The position numbers and the translations under genes are program-made. A stretch of 64,000 nt of DNA from Dorea phocaeensis (GTDB taxonomy: Bacteria > Bacillota > Clostridia > Lachnospirales > Lachnospiraceae), in the NCBI RefSeq assembly GCF_900240315.1, contig NZ_OEPZ01000003.1, positions 62,001-126,000 of the forward strand, in the 5' to 3' direction. Positions 1 through 7,930 of this stretch are shown here, one piece after another (positions within the stretch are counted from its first letter, which is position 1; each line of letters starts with the position of its first letter). The notes beneath the pieces are model-generated. The model was not told where the DNA came from and made no database searches. It saw only the letters and a list, made by a program, of their open reading frames with translations.

Positions 1-1293
1 GTTTATCATAGTTCCCATATCTCCTGTTTCCAAATAATTATTCTGCCCTATTAATGGACAATATTGCTTATTACTAAGAATCTGTTTAGCAACATTACTT
101 CCGCTCACAAAAATATTTCCAATTTCCCCTTGTTTAACCTCATTTCCGTTTTCATCACATATTTTAATACTTACCCCATGTACCGGCTTTCCTACATATG
201 CTATATCGAAATATTCCTTTTTTTCTGCACTATTACATTCTATTAATATATTTTCTGAAAAATATTTTTTCTTATCAATTCTAAGAAATCTATCTTCACA
301 TTTAGCAGGATCATGTATTGTTACTGCTGTTGTTGTTTCCGTCATCCCATATACAGCAACCATCGCATTTTTCCTGAATCCGCATTTTTTATACAACTCA
401 ATAAATTTATACATATTCGTACAATTTATAGGTTCTGCACCATTAAAAACACATCTCAAACTACTAATATCAATACTTGATATATCATTTTTCTTTCCAT
501 AGTTTACTAACATTTCAACAGCAAAATTCGGAAACATAGTTACGGTTCCTTTATATTTCTTAACATAATCGAAAAATCCCCTTGGATTTCTCAAAAAATC
601 CTCTGTTGATACAACAACTTCGTTTGCCCCACTACATAGAGGTATTAAATGTAGAAGAAGTAAGCCTGCCACGTGAGTTAAAGGCATCCAATTAATTATT
701 ACATCTGACTTATTGTAGTGAATTTTTTGTATTACTTGTTCAATTCCATTGAGAAGATTCTCTGTTGTTAAAACCACTCCCTTGGGCAAAAATACACTGC
801 CTGATGTAAATAAAATTACCGCTGGATATTCTGTATCAATTACTTTAAACCAATTTTTCTTCCAATCTCTTTTAATATTTTCTATTTCTGGAAAAATAAA
901 TATATCGCTGCTTTTTATATATTTATTTTGAGATATAATTTCATATTGTTTTTTGTCAGTAATTACTTTATTGTTAGTTATATTTTGAAATACATTTTCG
1001 ACATTTTTTATTCCCCATGATTTATTCCATGCTGAAATATAATCCACCGGAATTGCTGTATATCCAAATATCAAACAAGTCCAAAAAGTTGTAATGAAAT
1101 TTTTGCGGTTTTGTAGCAAAATTACCAAAGATTCCCCCGGTTTCATCCCTTTCTCTTTTAGCCACTCTCCTAATCCTATTGCGTCATTATATAGTTCCTT
1201 ATAACTTACAAAAACCTCCGTTGTATGTTCTATAAATCTAATCCCTTCATTAGTGGATTCCTCAACAATCTTTTTTAGAATTTCTGATAACAA
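1..1293 (-). CDS. Adenylate-forming enzyme (NRPS-type adenylation domain), 3' end outside window
   Basis: About 430 codons are open to the window edge. I translated it directly: it starts with TTG at 1293, 8 nt behind an AAAGGAG site, and 17 nt after the SagB stop, so the two are co-transcribed. ANL-superfamily motifs appear in order: the A3 phosphate loop near 830-780 (TSGS then LPKG), an NWMPLTH stretch, the A5-type YGMTETT and the A7-type YLETGD close to the edge. The family activates a carboxylate as its AMP ester for transfer to a carrier-protein thiol or CoA. The A3 loop reads TSGSVFLPKG where TSGSTGxPKG is usual. No carrier or condensation domain is visible here; they may follow to the left. 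The substrate cannot be read. It could also be a free-standing acyl-AMP ligase. Confidence 0.85.
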   Translation of the reverse strand, partial: MLSEILKKIVEESTNEGIRFIEHTTEVFVSYKELYNDAIGLGEWLKEKGMKPGESLVILLQNRKNFITTFWTCLIFGYTAIPVDYISAWNKSWGIKNVENVFQNITNNKVITDKKQYEIISQNKYIKSSDIFIFPEIENIKRDWKKNWFKVIDTEYPAVILFTSGSVFLPKGVVLTTENLLNGIEQVIQKIHYNKSDVIINWMPLTHVAGLLLLHLIPLCSGANEVVVSTEDFLRNPRGFFDYVKKYKGTVTMFPNFAVEMLVNYGKKNDISSIDISSLRCVFNGAEPINCTNMYKFIELYKKCGFRKNAMVAVYGMTETTTAVTIHDPAKCEDRFLRIDKKKYFSENILIECNSAEKKEYFDIAYVGKPVHGVSIKICDENGNEVKQGEIGNIFVSGSNVAKQILSNKQYCPLIGQNNYLETGDMGTMIN

Positions 1294-1310
1294 TGTACCT
1301 CTCTCCTTTA

Positions 1311-2288
1311 TTACTTTTTAATACCAAATTCCATGCTATGAAGGAACGACATATTAGAAGTTAATGGAAAAAGGGGCTTTATCTTCTTGTAATCCATTTC
1401 TCCAATAGAGCAACTTCCAACTTCTTCTGCTTCAGCAATATAAGTTAATAGCGAAACCATTATCCCCGTATCTATACATGCATAAATATATGCCATTCCA
1501 CCATATTTAGGCATCGAAACATCTGCATCGTAAATAAAATATATACTAAATGCTGAATGTGAAAAAATATCCTTATTCATAAAATATTGAGATTCCTCGT
1601 TTATAACGTTCTCTTTTTTTATTTTCTGTAAACAATTTAATTTAGGTGAATAATAATAAAGTCCACCCGGTATTTCTTTAATTCTGTTCTCTTTAATATA
1701 GACATAAACATCAATAGGATATAATCCACCTGCGCTTGCATAATAATAACGATGCGTAATAGCATCCCTTTCTCTTAAAATAGATATTATTTTGAAAAAT
1801 TTTTCCTTATCCATCAGTGTTTCATTGTCAAAAACGCGAACACTTTTTCTCTTTTCAATCATATGAGAAAAATTGTTTGTGGGTATCTTAATTTCATCCA
1901 TTATTTTTTGTTCCATGACCGGATTTCTAGTTAACTGTATTTCTTTAAAATTCTCCAGAGTTTCCGCATCATATTTAATTTTTTCATCATACTTATTATC
2001 AAAAAGATAATTCTGTATATGTACCAGTTGTTGTATCTCTAATGGGCTATAAATCAAAATCTGTCTTTTAATTAAATCTCTTATAAATTTCTTAATTAAG
2101 GGATTATTTTTATAACTCATTTTTTCAATTAAGTCTTCTTCTAAAATCCCTTTCTGTGTATAAAAGTAAAATTCTGGAAATAATCCAGAAAACTGCTGAC
2201 CATAATTAAATAATTCAATTTTCAGGCAGCCGTCCACAATTTCCCATCGAAAAACAGGCGACCAATATAATAATTTATTCGTATCCAT
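1311..2288 (-). CDS. SagB/ThcOx-type FMN-dependent oxidase (nitroreductase fold)
   Basis: 325 residues. The C-terminal half (about residues 140-325) carries the SagB-type nitroreductase signature: RKSVRVF at the start of the FMN domain, ASAGGLYPIDVYVY, a GGLYYY stretch and a final GSCSIGE segment. The N-terminal 130 residues look like the peptide-recognition or scaffold part seen in SagB-like proteins. In known systems such enzymes oxidise thiazolines or oxazolines to thiazoles or oxazoles, in RiPP pathways and as the oxidase of thiazole-forming NRPS lines. No SagC/D cyclodehydratase is nearby. The neighbours (phosphopantetheinyl transferase, thioesterase, adenylation enzyme) favour an NRPS context. 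Family assignment is firm; the reaction is inferred. Confidence 0.85.
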   Translation of the reverse strand: MDTNKLLYWSPVFRWEIVDGCLKIELFNYGQQFSGLFPEFYFYTQKGILEEDLIEKMSYKNNPLIKKFIRDLIKRQILIYSPLEIQQLVHIQNYLFDNKYDEKIKYDAETLENFKEIQLTRNPVMEQKIMDEIKIPTNNFSHMIEKRKSVRVFDNETLMDKEKFFKIISILRERDAITHRYYYASAGGLYPIDVYVYIKENRIKEIPGGLYYYSPKLNCLQKIKKENVINEESQYFMNKDIFSHSAFSIYFIYDADVSMPKYGGMAYIYACIDTGIMVSLLTYIAEAEEVGSCSIGEMDYKKIKPLFPLTSNMSFLHSMEFGIKK

Positions 2289-2307
2289 CTTATCTCCTTT
2301 ATAATAG

Positions 2308-3018
2308 CTAATTTATAATTTCCTTTTCTAATTCTTCCAAATATTTTGTATAGCTATGTGGAAAAAAATGTCCTCCACTAAAAGAAGTTATCTTAAATTC
2401 TTTTAATGTTACTTCTTTCCATCCTAGCATAATTGTTTCGTTTGCCTCTATATCTTCTGTACCACAATGAGCAACTATAGAAGAATTTATCATTTCCCCA
2501 TGATACTTAAAACCCTCATGTAAAACATAATCATTCATAATTTCCGGTAACATATATTCTCTAAAAATATCGCTTTCTAATAATTCTCTTGGAGTTCCTC
2601 CTGCATTTTTTAGTTCATCTAATAATGCACTTAGTCCCATACTGCTTCTAAAGCTTTTTGCACACGGATCAAAAGGAGGTTGTCTTGCTGCAACAATCAA
2701 TTTTTCTGGAAAATAATTGTATTTTTTTTCAATATAATACGATACAGAGAACGCTAATGCAGCGCCCATGCTATGTCCCCAGAAAAAAAATGGTCTATCA
2801 TCTAGTATGGCTATTATTTTTTCAGCTATTATACCTACTAAGTTATTATAATTATTTTCTTTACCTCTTTCTGAAAGACTTATGGGAATAATGTCTATTT
2901 TACTACTACGATCTACCCATTTAGCAAAAGTTAAGCTATTCCCTCCAGCATGAGGAAAACAAAATAATTGATATGGCTTTTCTTTTTTCATTCTTTGAAT
3001 ATAAGGAAATATCTCCAT
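2308..3018 (-). CDS. Type II thioesterase (GrsT/SrfAD-like alpha/beta hydrolase)
   Basis: About 236 residues from the ATG at 3018, which lies 8 nt after a purine-rich AGAGAGA stretch. A longer reading from GTG at 3081 would overlap the upstream transferase gene and adds a non-conserved basic tail, so I prefer the shorter form, the usual family length. Near the N-terminus is FCFPHAGG and the nucleophile elbow is GHSMG. A late Asp (CGTEDIE) and His (GGHFFPH) complete the triad. Type II thioesterases act in trans to strip mis-primed or stalled acyl groups from carrier proteins of NRPS and PKS lines. Its place between the phosphopantetheinyl transferase and the SagB oxidase supports that editing role. 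Confidence 0.9.
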   Translation of the reverse strand: MEIFPYIQRMKKEKPYQLFCFPHAGGNSLTFAKWVDRSSKIDIIPISLSERGKENNYNNLVGIIAEKIIAILDDRPFFFWGHSMGAALAFSVSYYIEKKYNYFPEKLIVAARQPPFDPCAKSFRSSMGLSALLDELKNAGGTPRELLESDIFREYMLPEIMNDYVLHEGFKYHGEMINSSIVAHCGTEDIEANETIMLGWKEVTLKEFKITSFSGGHFFPHSYTKYLEELEKEIIN

Positions 3019-3061
3019 ATTATTATCTCTCTTTCTCAATTTTATTTTTCCTTTCATAGTT

Positions 3062-3751
3062 TTATTTTTGAAGCACGACACATGCTACATATTCCTCGTT
3101 TAATTTTATGTTCTTCAAAAACCACCCTTCTTCTATTTTGTTATTCTCTTTTATTATGTCTTCACTAACAGAAAAAGATTTGAACTCTTTAAAAAGTCCT
3201 ATTCCTATCGCTTTTACATAAGCCTCCTTTGCTGTCCATAGATTATAAAACTTTTCTATATTCTTACTTTTATTAATATCCTCTATCTCTTTTTTAGAAA
3301 GGAACTTATCGCTTATACACTGGTATTGAAATGATAAATTTATTTTTTCTATATCAACTCCTATTCTTTTTTCATATGCAAATCCCATAAAAACAAATTC
3401 TCCAGAATGCGAAACATTAAACTGTATAAGTCTTTTATCTTTTATTGGCATATGATATGGTTTCCCATTTTTTTCATAGCATATTTGAATATCAAGACAA
3501 TCTACTTCTAAATAATGTGCTAATAGTAATTTTGTTAAAATTTTTCCTGTCATACATCGCATTCTATCTTCATAAAATTTAAAAGAATATACTCGTTGTT
3601 CTTCCTGTATAGAAATTAAATTTTTATATTTATGTATATAATCTTCTAATTCTTTCCAATTAATACTCCATAAATGAATTTCATTCGGAAGTAATTTTAT
3701 TCTACTTAGTTTGAATAATCTTTCGTTACAATATTGTTTAATACTTATCAT
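3062..3751 (-). CDS. 4'-phosphopantetheinyl transferase, Sfp/Gsp type
   Basis: 229 residues, the usual size for an Sfp-type enzyme. It moves phosphopantetheine from CoA to the serine of carrier proteins, activating NRPS or PKS lines. Conserved blocks are visible: FNVSHSGE in the middle, the Mg-binding GVDIEKI, and the FYNLWTAKEAYVKAIG block carrying the catalytic Glu and Lys. The ATG start at 3751 has only a distant purine stretch upstream. It precedes the thioesterase gene and overlaps it if that gene uses its longer start. A pathway-specific transferase beside a thioesterase and an adenylation enzyme is strong evidence that thiotemplate synthesis is encoded here. Confidence 0.95.
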   Translation of the reverse strand: MISIKQYCNERLFKLSRIKLLPNEIHLWSINWKELEDYIHKYKNLISIQEEQRVYSFKFYEDRMRCMTGKILTKLLLAHYLEVDCLDIQICYEKNGKPYHMPIKDKRLIQFNVSHSGEFVFMGFAYEKRIGVDIEKINLSFQYQCISDKFLSKKEIEDINKSKNIEKFYNLWTAKEAYVKAIGIGLFKEFKSFSVSEDIIKENNKIEEGWFLKNIKLNEEYVACVVLQK

Positions 3752-3842
3752 TAATTACTTTATTCTCCATAATTTATTTTCGGGAAAATACACATTATCC
3801 TCCACATTTTATAAAATTATCCTGTTTTAAATATTCCACAAT

Positions 3843-4592
3843 TTATAAATCCGAGATATATTGTTTTACAAGAGCATATTGAGGTATTGTCTGTGTAATC
3901 CATGTATTAGCCCCAATAATACTGCCTTTTCCTATTACCGTATCTCCGCCAAGAATAGTAGCTCCCGTATAAATAGTTACATCATCTTCTACTGTAGGAT
4001 GTCTCTTAATATATCTTAGTTTCTGACTATCCTTAGTAGATAACGCTCCCAAGGTTACTCCTTGACACATTTTTACATTCTTTCCAATAACTGTTGTTTC
4101 GCCAATTACCACACCCGTTCCATGATCTATAAAAAAACCTTTACCAATTATTGCTCCTGGGTGAATATCAATTGCCGTTCTTGAGTGTGCATATTCCGTC
4201 ATGACTCTTGGCAAAATAGGAATATCTAATTCATACAGGCAATGAGCTGTTCTTTGAACCAATACTGCTAATGGCCCCGGATAAGCTATTATAATCTCCA
4301 TATAGCTCTTTGCCGCCGGATCTCCTTCATATGCTGCTATCATATCCGATATAACCAACTGTTTTAAAACAGGAAGTGTATTTTTAAACTCCACTAGTTT
4401 TCTTTCATCTTCACTTCTTCCCATATTTAGCAATTCTAAATACTCCTTTAGTAAGTTACATATTTCTTGCTCTATCTTTCTTTCATCTTCCTGTCCAAAT
4501 GGACAATATTGCGCATAAAAGAAACCCTGTAATAAATTTATAAATTTTTGAATCCATTTATCATTAAAGTTCTTATTTATCATCAATCCCAT
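3843..4592 (-). CDS. Serine O-acetyltransferase (EpsC/CysE-like)
   Basis: 249 residues; the family makes O-acetylserine from serine and acetyl-CoA, the committed step to cysteine. The C-terminal half is a left-handed beta helix of hexapeptide repeats (IHPGAIIG, FIDHGTGVVIGETTVIG, GVTLGA, then VTIYTGATILGG and GSIIGANTWI), with the DHGTGVVIGE block and the HP pair near KRHPTVE of the active site. The N-terminal helical part is shorter than in typical EpsC proteins of about 310 residues. It lies between agrB and the phosphopantetheinyl transferase, with gaps of 78 and 91 nt. A dedicated acetyltransferase in such a cluster usually means cysteine is a building block, which fits the SagB-type oxidase nearby. 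No O-acetylserine sulfhydrylase is seen. Confidence 0.9.
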   Translation of the reverse strand: MGLMINKNFNDKWIQKFINLLQGFFYAQYCPFGQEDERKIEQEICNLLKEYLELLNMGRSEDERKLVEFKNTLPVLKQLVISDMIAAYEGDPAAKSYMEIIIAYPGPLAVLVQRTAHCLYELDIPILPRVMTEYAHSRTAIDIHPGAIIGKGFFIDHGTGVVIGETTVIGKNVKMCQGVTLGALSTKDSQKLRYIKRHPTVEDDVTIYTGATILGGDTVIGKGSIIGANTWITQTIPQYALVKQYISDL

Positions 4593-4670
4593 CTTTTCTG
4601 TATCTTCCTTACTACCTAATCTTTTTACTCATTTTACTTTTCTTTCCTTTGTTGGTTAGGTATTTCTAAC

Positions 4671-5243
4671 TCACATCCAAAATTTTTTTACACTTCCTAT
4701 TATTAGTCCAGTAGCTAAAACCAAATGCGCTGTTGCAATTCCTTTTGCCAGCAAAGAGAATCCATATATCCCTAAAAATATAGCCATTATAAATTCAATC
4801 GCTAATATTATTCTTGCACGTTTTCCATAAATTCTTGTCTCTATCTTGTCTAGTTTCTTACCTTTAGTATCTATTGGTACTAACATGAATATAACTAAAA
4901 CCGCAATAAGCCAAAGAAAGAAAAAAGAGAATCCAATGTCTGATGTTACCGCTAAATATTGCCCACATCCGAAAACGAGGAAACCAGAGAAAATAATACA
5001 GCTCGTAGGCTTTTCTAAATGAATTCCCCCTGCATACTGCCTTAAAACAGTAAACGGCAGTAAAAAGCTAAACATTTCTATCCAGTTTCCTGTTGTCGTA
5101 CCAACTATAGCAATAATGGCATATATAGCTATCTTATTCAGAAGCAAACCGTAAGCATATGTATAAAACCTACGCTCTTTTTCCCCAAGAATTCCCCGCT
5201 GGCTTTGTAAAGTGAAAAACCAGTCGATTATCCTTTTTCGCAT
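4671..5243 (-). CDS. agrB: AgrB-type pheromone-processing membrane endopeptidase
   Basis: 190 residues with about five hydrophobic segments. The AgrB active-site region is clear: RQYAGGIHLEKPTSC holds the conserved His and the catalytic Cys at family spacing. AgrB proteins cut the C-terminal tail from AgrD, form the thiolactone and help export. The ATG at 5243 shares its A with the agrD stop codon (TAATG), so the two genes are translationally coupled. The gene ends 78 nt before serine acetyltransferase, so the pheromone operon may read into the biosynthetic genes. Confidence 0.93.
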   Translation of the reverse strand: MRKRIIDWFFTLQSQRGILGEKERRFYTYAYGLLLNKIAIYAIIAIVGTTTGNWIEMFSFLLPFTVLRQYAGGIHLEKPTSCIIFSGFLVFGCGQYLAVTSDIGFSFFFLWLIAVLVIFMLVPIDTKGKKLDKIETRIYGKRARIILAIEFIMAIFLGIYGFSLLAKGIATAHLVLATGLIIGSVKKFWM

Positions 5244-5398
5244 TAAAACTTTCTCATCTTCTTAACTTCGTCCGGTTCTTCATCCTGAAAATATAACCAG
5301 TCACATGCAAGATTTGCGGAACGTGCTGTCAATTTGAGCGCAAGCAAATTGATGCCCTCTAATACCTTTGTTTTTACTTTGTCTAATATTTTCTTCAT
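5243..5398 (-). CDS. agrD: AgrD-type cyclic autoinducing peptide precursor
   Basis: A 51-codon gene found by reading the agrC-agrB gap. The ATG at 5398 follows AAAGGAGG by 8 nt, and the stop overlaps the agrB start. The protein has the AgrD plan: an amphipathic N-terminal helix (MKKILDKVKTKVLEGINLLA), a core around ARSANLACDWLYF, and an acidic tail QDEEPDEVKK. By family rule the ring closes from the single Cys of ACDWLYF; if the ring has five residues, as in staphylococci, it would be CDWLY. CxW followed by a Q and Glu/Pro-rich tail is similar to clostridial AgrD. The exact ends of the mature peptide cannot be read from sequence. Confidence 0.88.
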   Translation of the reverse strand: MKKILDKVKTKVLEGINLLALKLTARSANLACDWLYFQDEEPDEVKKMRKF

Positions 5399-5429
5399 GA
5401 TTTTTGCCTCCTTTTTTCAAAATTCTACT

Positions 5430-5488
5430 AAAAAATCGCCTCTACTACAATTACCTCGGCCAAAACGGTAATTTTTTGGGCGATTTTT
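5430..5488 (-). promoter_or_regulatory. Large hairpin between agrC and agrD (terminator or attenuator)
   Basis: AAAAATCGCC at 5431-5440 is the exact reverse complement of GGCGATTTTT at 5479-5488, and inside it AATTACC (5449-5455) pairs with GGTAATT (5467-5473). On the minus strand the 3' arm ends in a run of six T, as in an intrinsic terminator. It lies 32 nt before the agrD start, directly after the agrC stop, so it could end the A-C transcript and make agrD-B expression depend on readthrough or on a separate promoter. Confidence 0.65.
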
Positions 5489-5496
5489 GCATCGTC

Positions 5497-6807
5497 TTAC
5501 TTAATTGTAAAGATTATCTCAACAGAAAACTCCTGTTCTCCTGCAACAATCCTCATGATTCCTCCATATCTTTCCACCAGCTTCTTTACCGTATGAAGCC
5601 CGATTCCATGACTGCCGGAATCTCTTTTTGTACTTATATATCGCTCCTTCTCTTTTATTAAAGGCACAATATAATTATTGCGAAATTCCATTACCAGGAA
5701 ATGATTTTCATTCCCCATATACATATTACAAATCACATACTTATCTTTCTCTGTCTTTTCAGCAGCCTCGATTGCATTATCCAAAAGGTTCCCCACAATA
5801 GAAATCAAATCCAGGTCTTCTATAAAATCTGTTCTAAGATTATTTCCAAGTTTGATTTTATACAATATGCCTTTTGATTCGGCGACAAATTTTCTTTCAC
5901 ATAAAATACTGTTTAGAACCGGATCAGCGCAGCAACTATAATTTTTCATTTCCTGTATCCGGATCCCCAAATGTCTTACCATGTTATCCAACTCAAGATT
6001 TTTTCCATTTTCTATCAAGTTCGCTGTAATACAAAGAAATTTATTCACATCATGCAAAAAAGCCCTTTTATCTTCGTTTACTTTATTGATATATTTCTGA
6101 TTGATATTTTCAGCTTTACTTTTCTGATAAAGCAATTCCATCTTTTTTACTTCTTCAGACCTTTCAATTAATTTATCAAAGACTGCAAATATACAAATAT
6201 TCGTCATTAACAGCAATGCTGCTCCAATAGGAATCATGATACGATTTACACCGGTAAAAGAAATATGCGAATAGTATATACACATAAAAATGATAATTGT
6301 CGCTATCGGCAGAGTTAACAGCACAGTAAACAATTTATTTTCAATCGTCAGATAATTCTTCTTTCTTGTTATCTGGTTAATACATTTCACGAGTAAAAAA
6401 GTCATCGTTTTCATCAGCAAAATAGCCAATGTTTTTTCCAGCTCAGACTGAAATTCGTTTGCTGTTCCAGTTACTCCATAGGCTTCAGTAATCGCAGCAA
6501 ACAAAAACTCTGGTATGATTGCCAACATATAATAACAACAGGCCATGATAACTTTCTTCCACTTACTGCCTTGAAAAATAATAATGGCAGCAATCGTATA
6601 ACTTACAGGGATAATCGTAATATTAAATAGCGTCGTTCCCATATGATTTGCAATAAAAATACAAAGTGCCGCAGCAAAATACACCCCAATTCTTTTCCAT
6701 AAAGATCCTACCCTATATGGAAACATATTTTTCCCAAAATCATTCAGCATCCATACCTGAAGGCTGCAAACTAAAACATCTCTTAGTAAATCCATCAGAT
6801 CAACCAT
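5497..6807 (-). CDS. agrC: AgrC-like sensor histidine kinase (GHKL type)
   Basis: 436 residues. Residues 1-210 form six or seven hydrophobic membrane segments, the AgrC sensor layout. Then comes a coiled linker (about 215-245), an H-box FLHDVNKFL with the phospho-accepting His, and a GHKL ATPase domain with N-box NLLDNAIEAAEK and G-box SGSHGIGLHTVKKL. It overlaps the end of the response regulator by 8 nt, so the pair is translationally coupled. The start is chosen from the frame; the SD at AAAGGA is very close to this ATG and the next ATG, four codons on, is possible. By family knowledge it senses the cyclic AgrD peptide and phosphorylates the partner regulator. Confidence 0.92.
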   Translation of the reverse strand: MVDLMDLLRDVLVCSLQVWMLNDFGKNMFPYRVGSLWKRIGVYFAAALCIFIANHMGTTLFNITIIPVSYTIAAIIIFQGSKWKKVIMACCYYMLAIIPEFLFAAITEAYGVTGTANEFQSELEKTLAILLMKTMTFLLVKCINQITRKKNYLTIENKLFTVLLTLPIATIIIFMCIYYSHISFTGVNRIMIPIGAALLLMTNICIFAVFDKLIERSEEVKKMELLYQKSKAENINQKYINKVNEDKRAFLHDVNKFLCITANLIENGKNLELDNMVRHLGIRIQEMKNYSCCADPVLNSILCERKFVAESKGILYKIKLGNNLRTDFIEDLDLISIVGNLLDNAIEAAEKTEKDKYVICNMYMGNENHFLVMEFRNNYIVPLIKEKERYISTKRDSGSHGIGLHTVKKLVERYGGIMRIVAGEQEFSVEIIFTIK

Positions 6808-7534
6808 TCCTTTCCCTCAGATATTCAAACAGCGCCTCGGTAAACTCTTCTTTCTTTGCTCTTGAAACATTCAGTTCTATTCCGTATTTCAACCGTAGTA
6901 CGCCTTTTTCTAACCCTTCTACTTTTCCCAAATTAACAATGTAACTATAATGCGCCTGTGCAAATCCCTGATCTTTTAACTGTTCACATAATTCTCCAAA
7001 CGATTCTCTGCACCGAACTGTCTCTTTTTCTTGCTCTTTCACAATGGTTATCACACATCCTCTTTTGGCTCTGGAAACATATAAGATATTTTCCACATGT
7101 ATGCGTATTATCTTCCCCGCCGATGTCACCGTTACCGCATAGTCATTCAGAAAGCGTCTCTTTACCTCAGTCATAATAGCTGCAATTTCCCGGCGTAAGC
7201 TGGTATCGTGTAAGTCCTTCATAATATACCGGAAGGGCTGCCCAAAATTAATACTGTCCACTGTCGGCTCAAAATAACTAGAACAGAAGATTAAAACTGC
7301 ATCTTTGTTATAATTTCTCAATTTTAATGCTGTTTGGTTTCCATCCAGCCCCGGCATACGGATGTCTATAAAGACCAATTCGTGGAGAATATCCGTATGT
7401 TTCAAAAGTTCATTTCCAGATTCGTATTCATAAAATCTGATTTCATTTTCATGCAAACTATTTTCATGCTCTACAATCTCCCTGATCGTTTTTCTATATC
7501 TTTTATCATCATCGCAAATAGCTATCTTATACAT
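6800..7534 (-). CDS. agrA: AgrA-like response regulator (receiver plus LytTR DNA-binding domain)
   Basis: About 244 residues from the ATG at 7534, six nt after an AAAGGA site; an upstream in-frame start would lack a site. The receiver domain begins MYKIAICDDDK with the acidic pair and has the phospho-acceptor Asp in FIDIRMPGLDG. The C-terminal about 100 residues are a LytTR domain (ILYVSRAKRGCVITI, then HYSYIVNL and LNVSRAKKEEF). LytTR proteins bind direct repeats near promoters. The partner kinase overlaps its 3' end. A 16-bp perfect palindrome lies 14 nt upstream of the start. Targets are not known; the agrD region and the biosynthetic operon downstream are candidates. Confidence 0.93.
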   Translation of the reverse strand: MYKIAICDDDKRYRKTIREIVEHENSLHENEIRFYEYESGNELLKHTDILHELVFIDIRMPGLDGNQTALKLRNYNKDAVLIFCSSYFEPTVDSINFGQPFRYIMKDLHDTSLRREIAAIMTEVKRRFLNDYAVTVTSAGKIIRIHVENILYVSRAKRGCVITIVKEQEKETVRCRESFGELCEQLKDQGFAQAHYSYIVNLGKVEGLEKGVLRLKYGIELNVSRAKKEEFTEALFEYLRERNG

Positions 7535-7547
7535 AATCCTTCCTTTT

Positions 7548-7563
7548 GTTAGTTGCAACTAAC
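7548..7563. promoter_or_regulatory. 16-bp perfect palindrome upstream of agrA
   Basis: GTTAGTTGCAACTAAC is fully self-complementary with no spacer and lies 14 nt before the agrA start, just upstream of its ribosome binding site. It could be an operator for a dimeric repressor, the adjacent XRE protein being the obvious candidate, or a short RNA hairpin affecting agrA translation. Confidence 0.55.
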
Positions 7564-7620
7564 CTCATTTCATAAAAAAAACCATCCCGCAGAATTTTGC
7601 CATGAGATTATCTCTTACTT

Positions 7621-7860
7621 CTATAACTCCGGTTCCAACTCTGCAAAGATGGAATCTCCAAAAAATTCTGGTATTGTGATTTCTAATCCATCACACAATT
7701 TCTTGATTGTAACTACGCCTACATTCTTACTCTGCCCATACAAAATATTCTTCAGCGTTGATGGCGGAACACCAGAACGTATCGCCGCCTCATTCACGGT
7801 AATATCGTTTTGCCTTATCAATTCTTCAAGACGATATATAACTGCTGTTTTCATATCCAT
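7621..7860 (-). CDS. Small XRE-family helix-turn-helix regulator
   Basis: 79 residues from the ATG at 7860, placed 8 nt after AAAGGTGG; a GTG four codons earlier would lie on the binding site itself. Nearly the whole protein is one Cro/CI-type HTH: ITVNEAAIRSGVPPSTLKNIL is helix 2-turn-helix 3, and the second half (TIKKLCDGLEITIPEFF) is the usual closing helices. It is the first gene of the agr block, 86 nt before agrA. Palindromes lie on both sides (7548-7563 and 7931-7948), suggesting control of itself and of agr. No effector domain is present. Confidence 0.85.
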   Translation of the reverse strand: MDMKTAVIYRLEELIRQNDITVNEAAIRSGVPPSTLKNILYGQSKNVGVVTIKKLCDGLEITIPEFFGDSIFAELEPEL

Positions 7861-7930
7861 GATTTCTACCACCTTTTCTCTATTCTATATAAATTGCCCG
7901 TAAAAGGTCGCCCATATATAGTCTTTTTGA

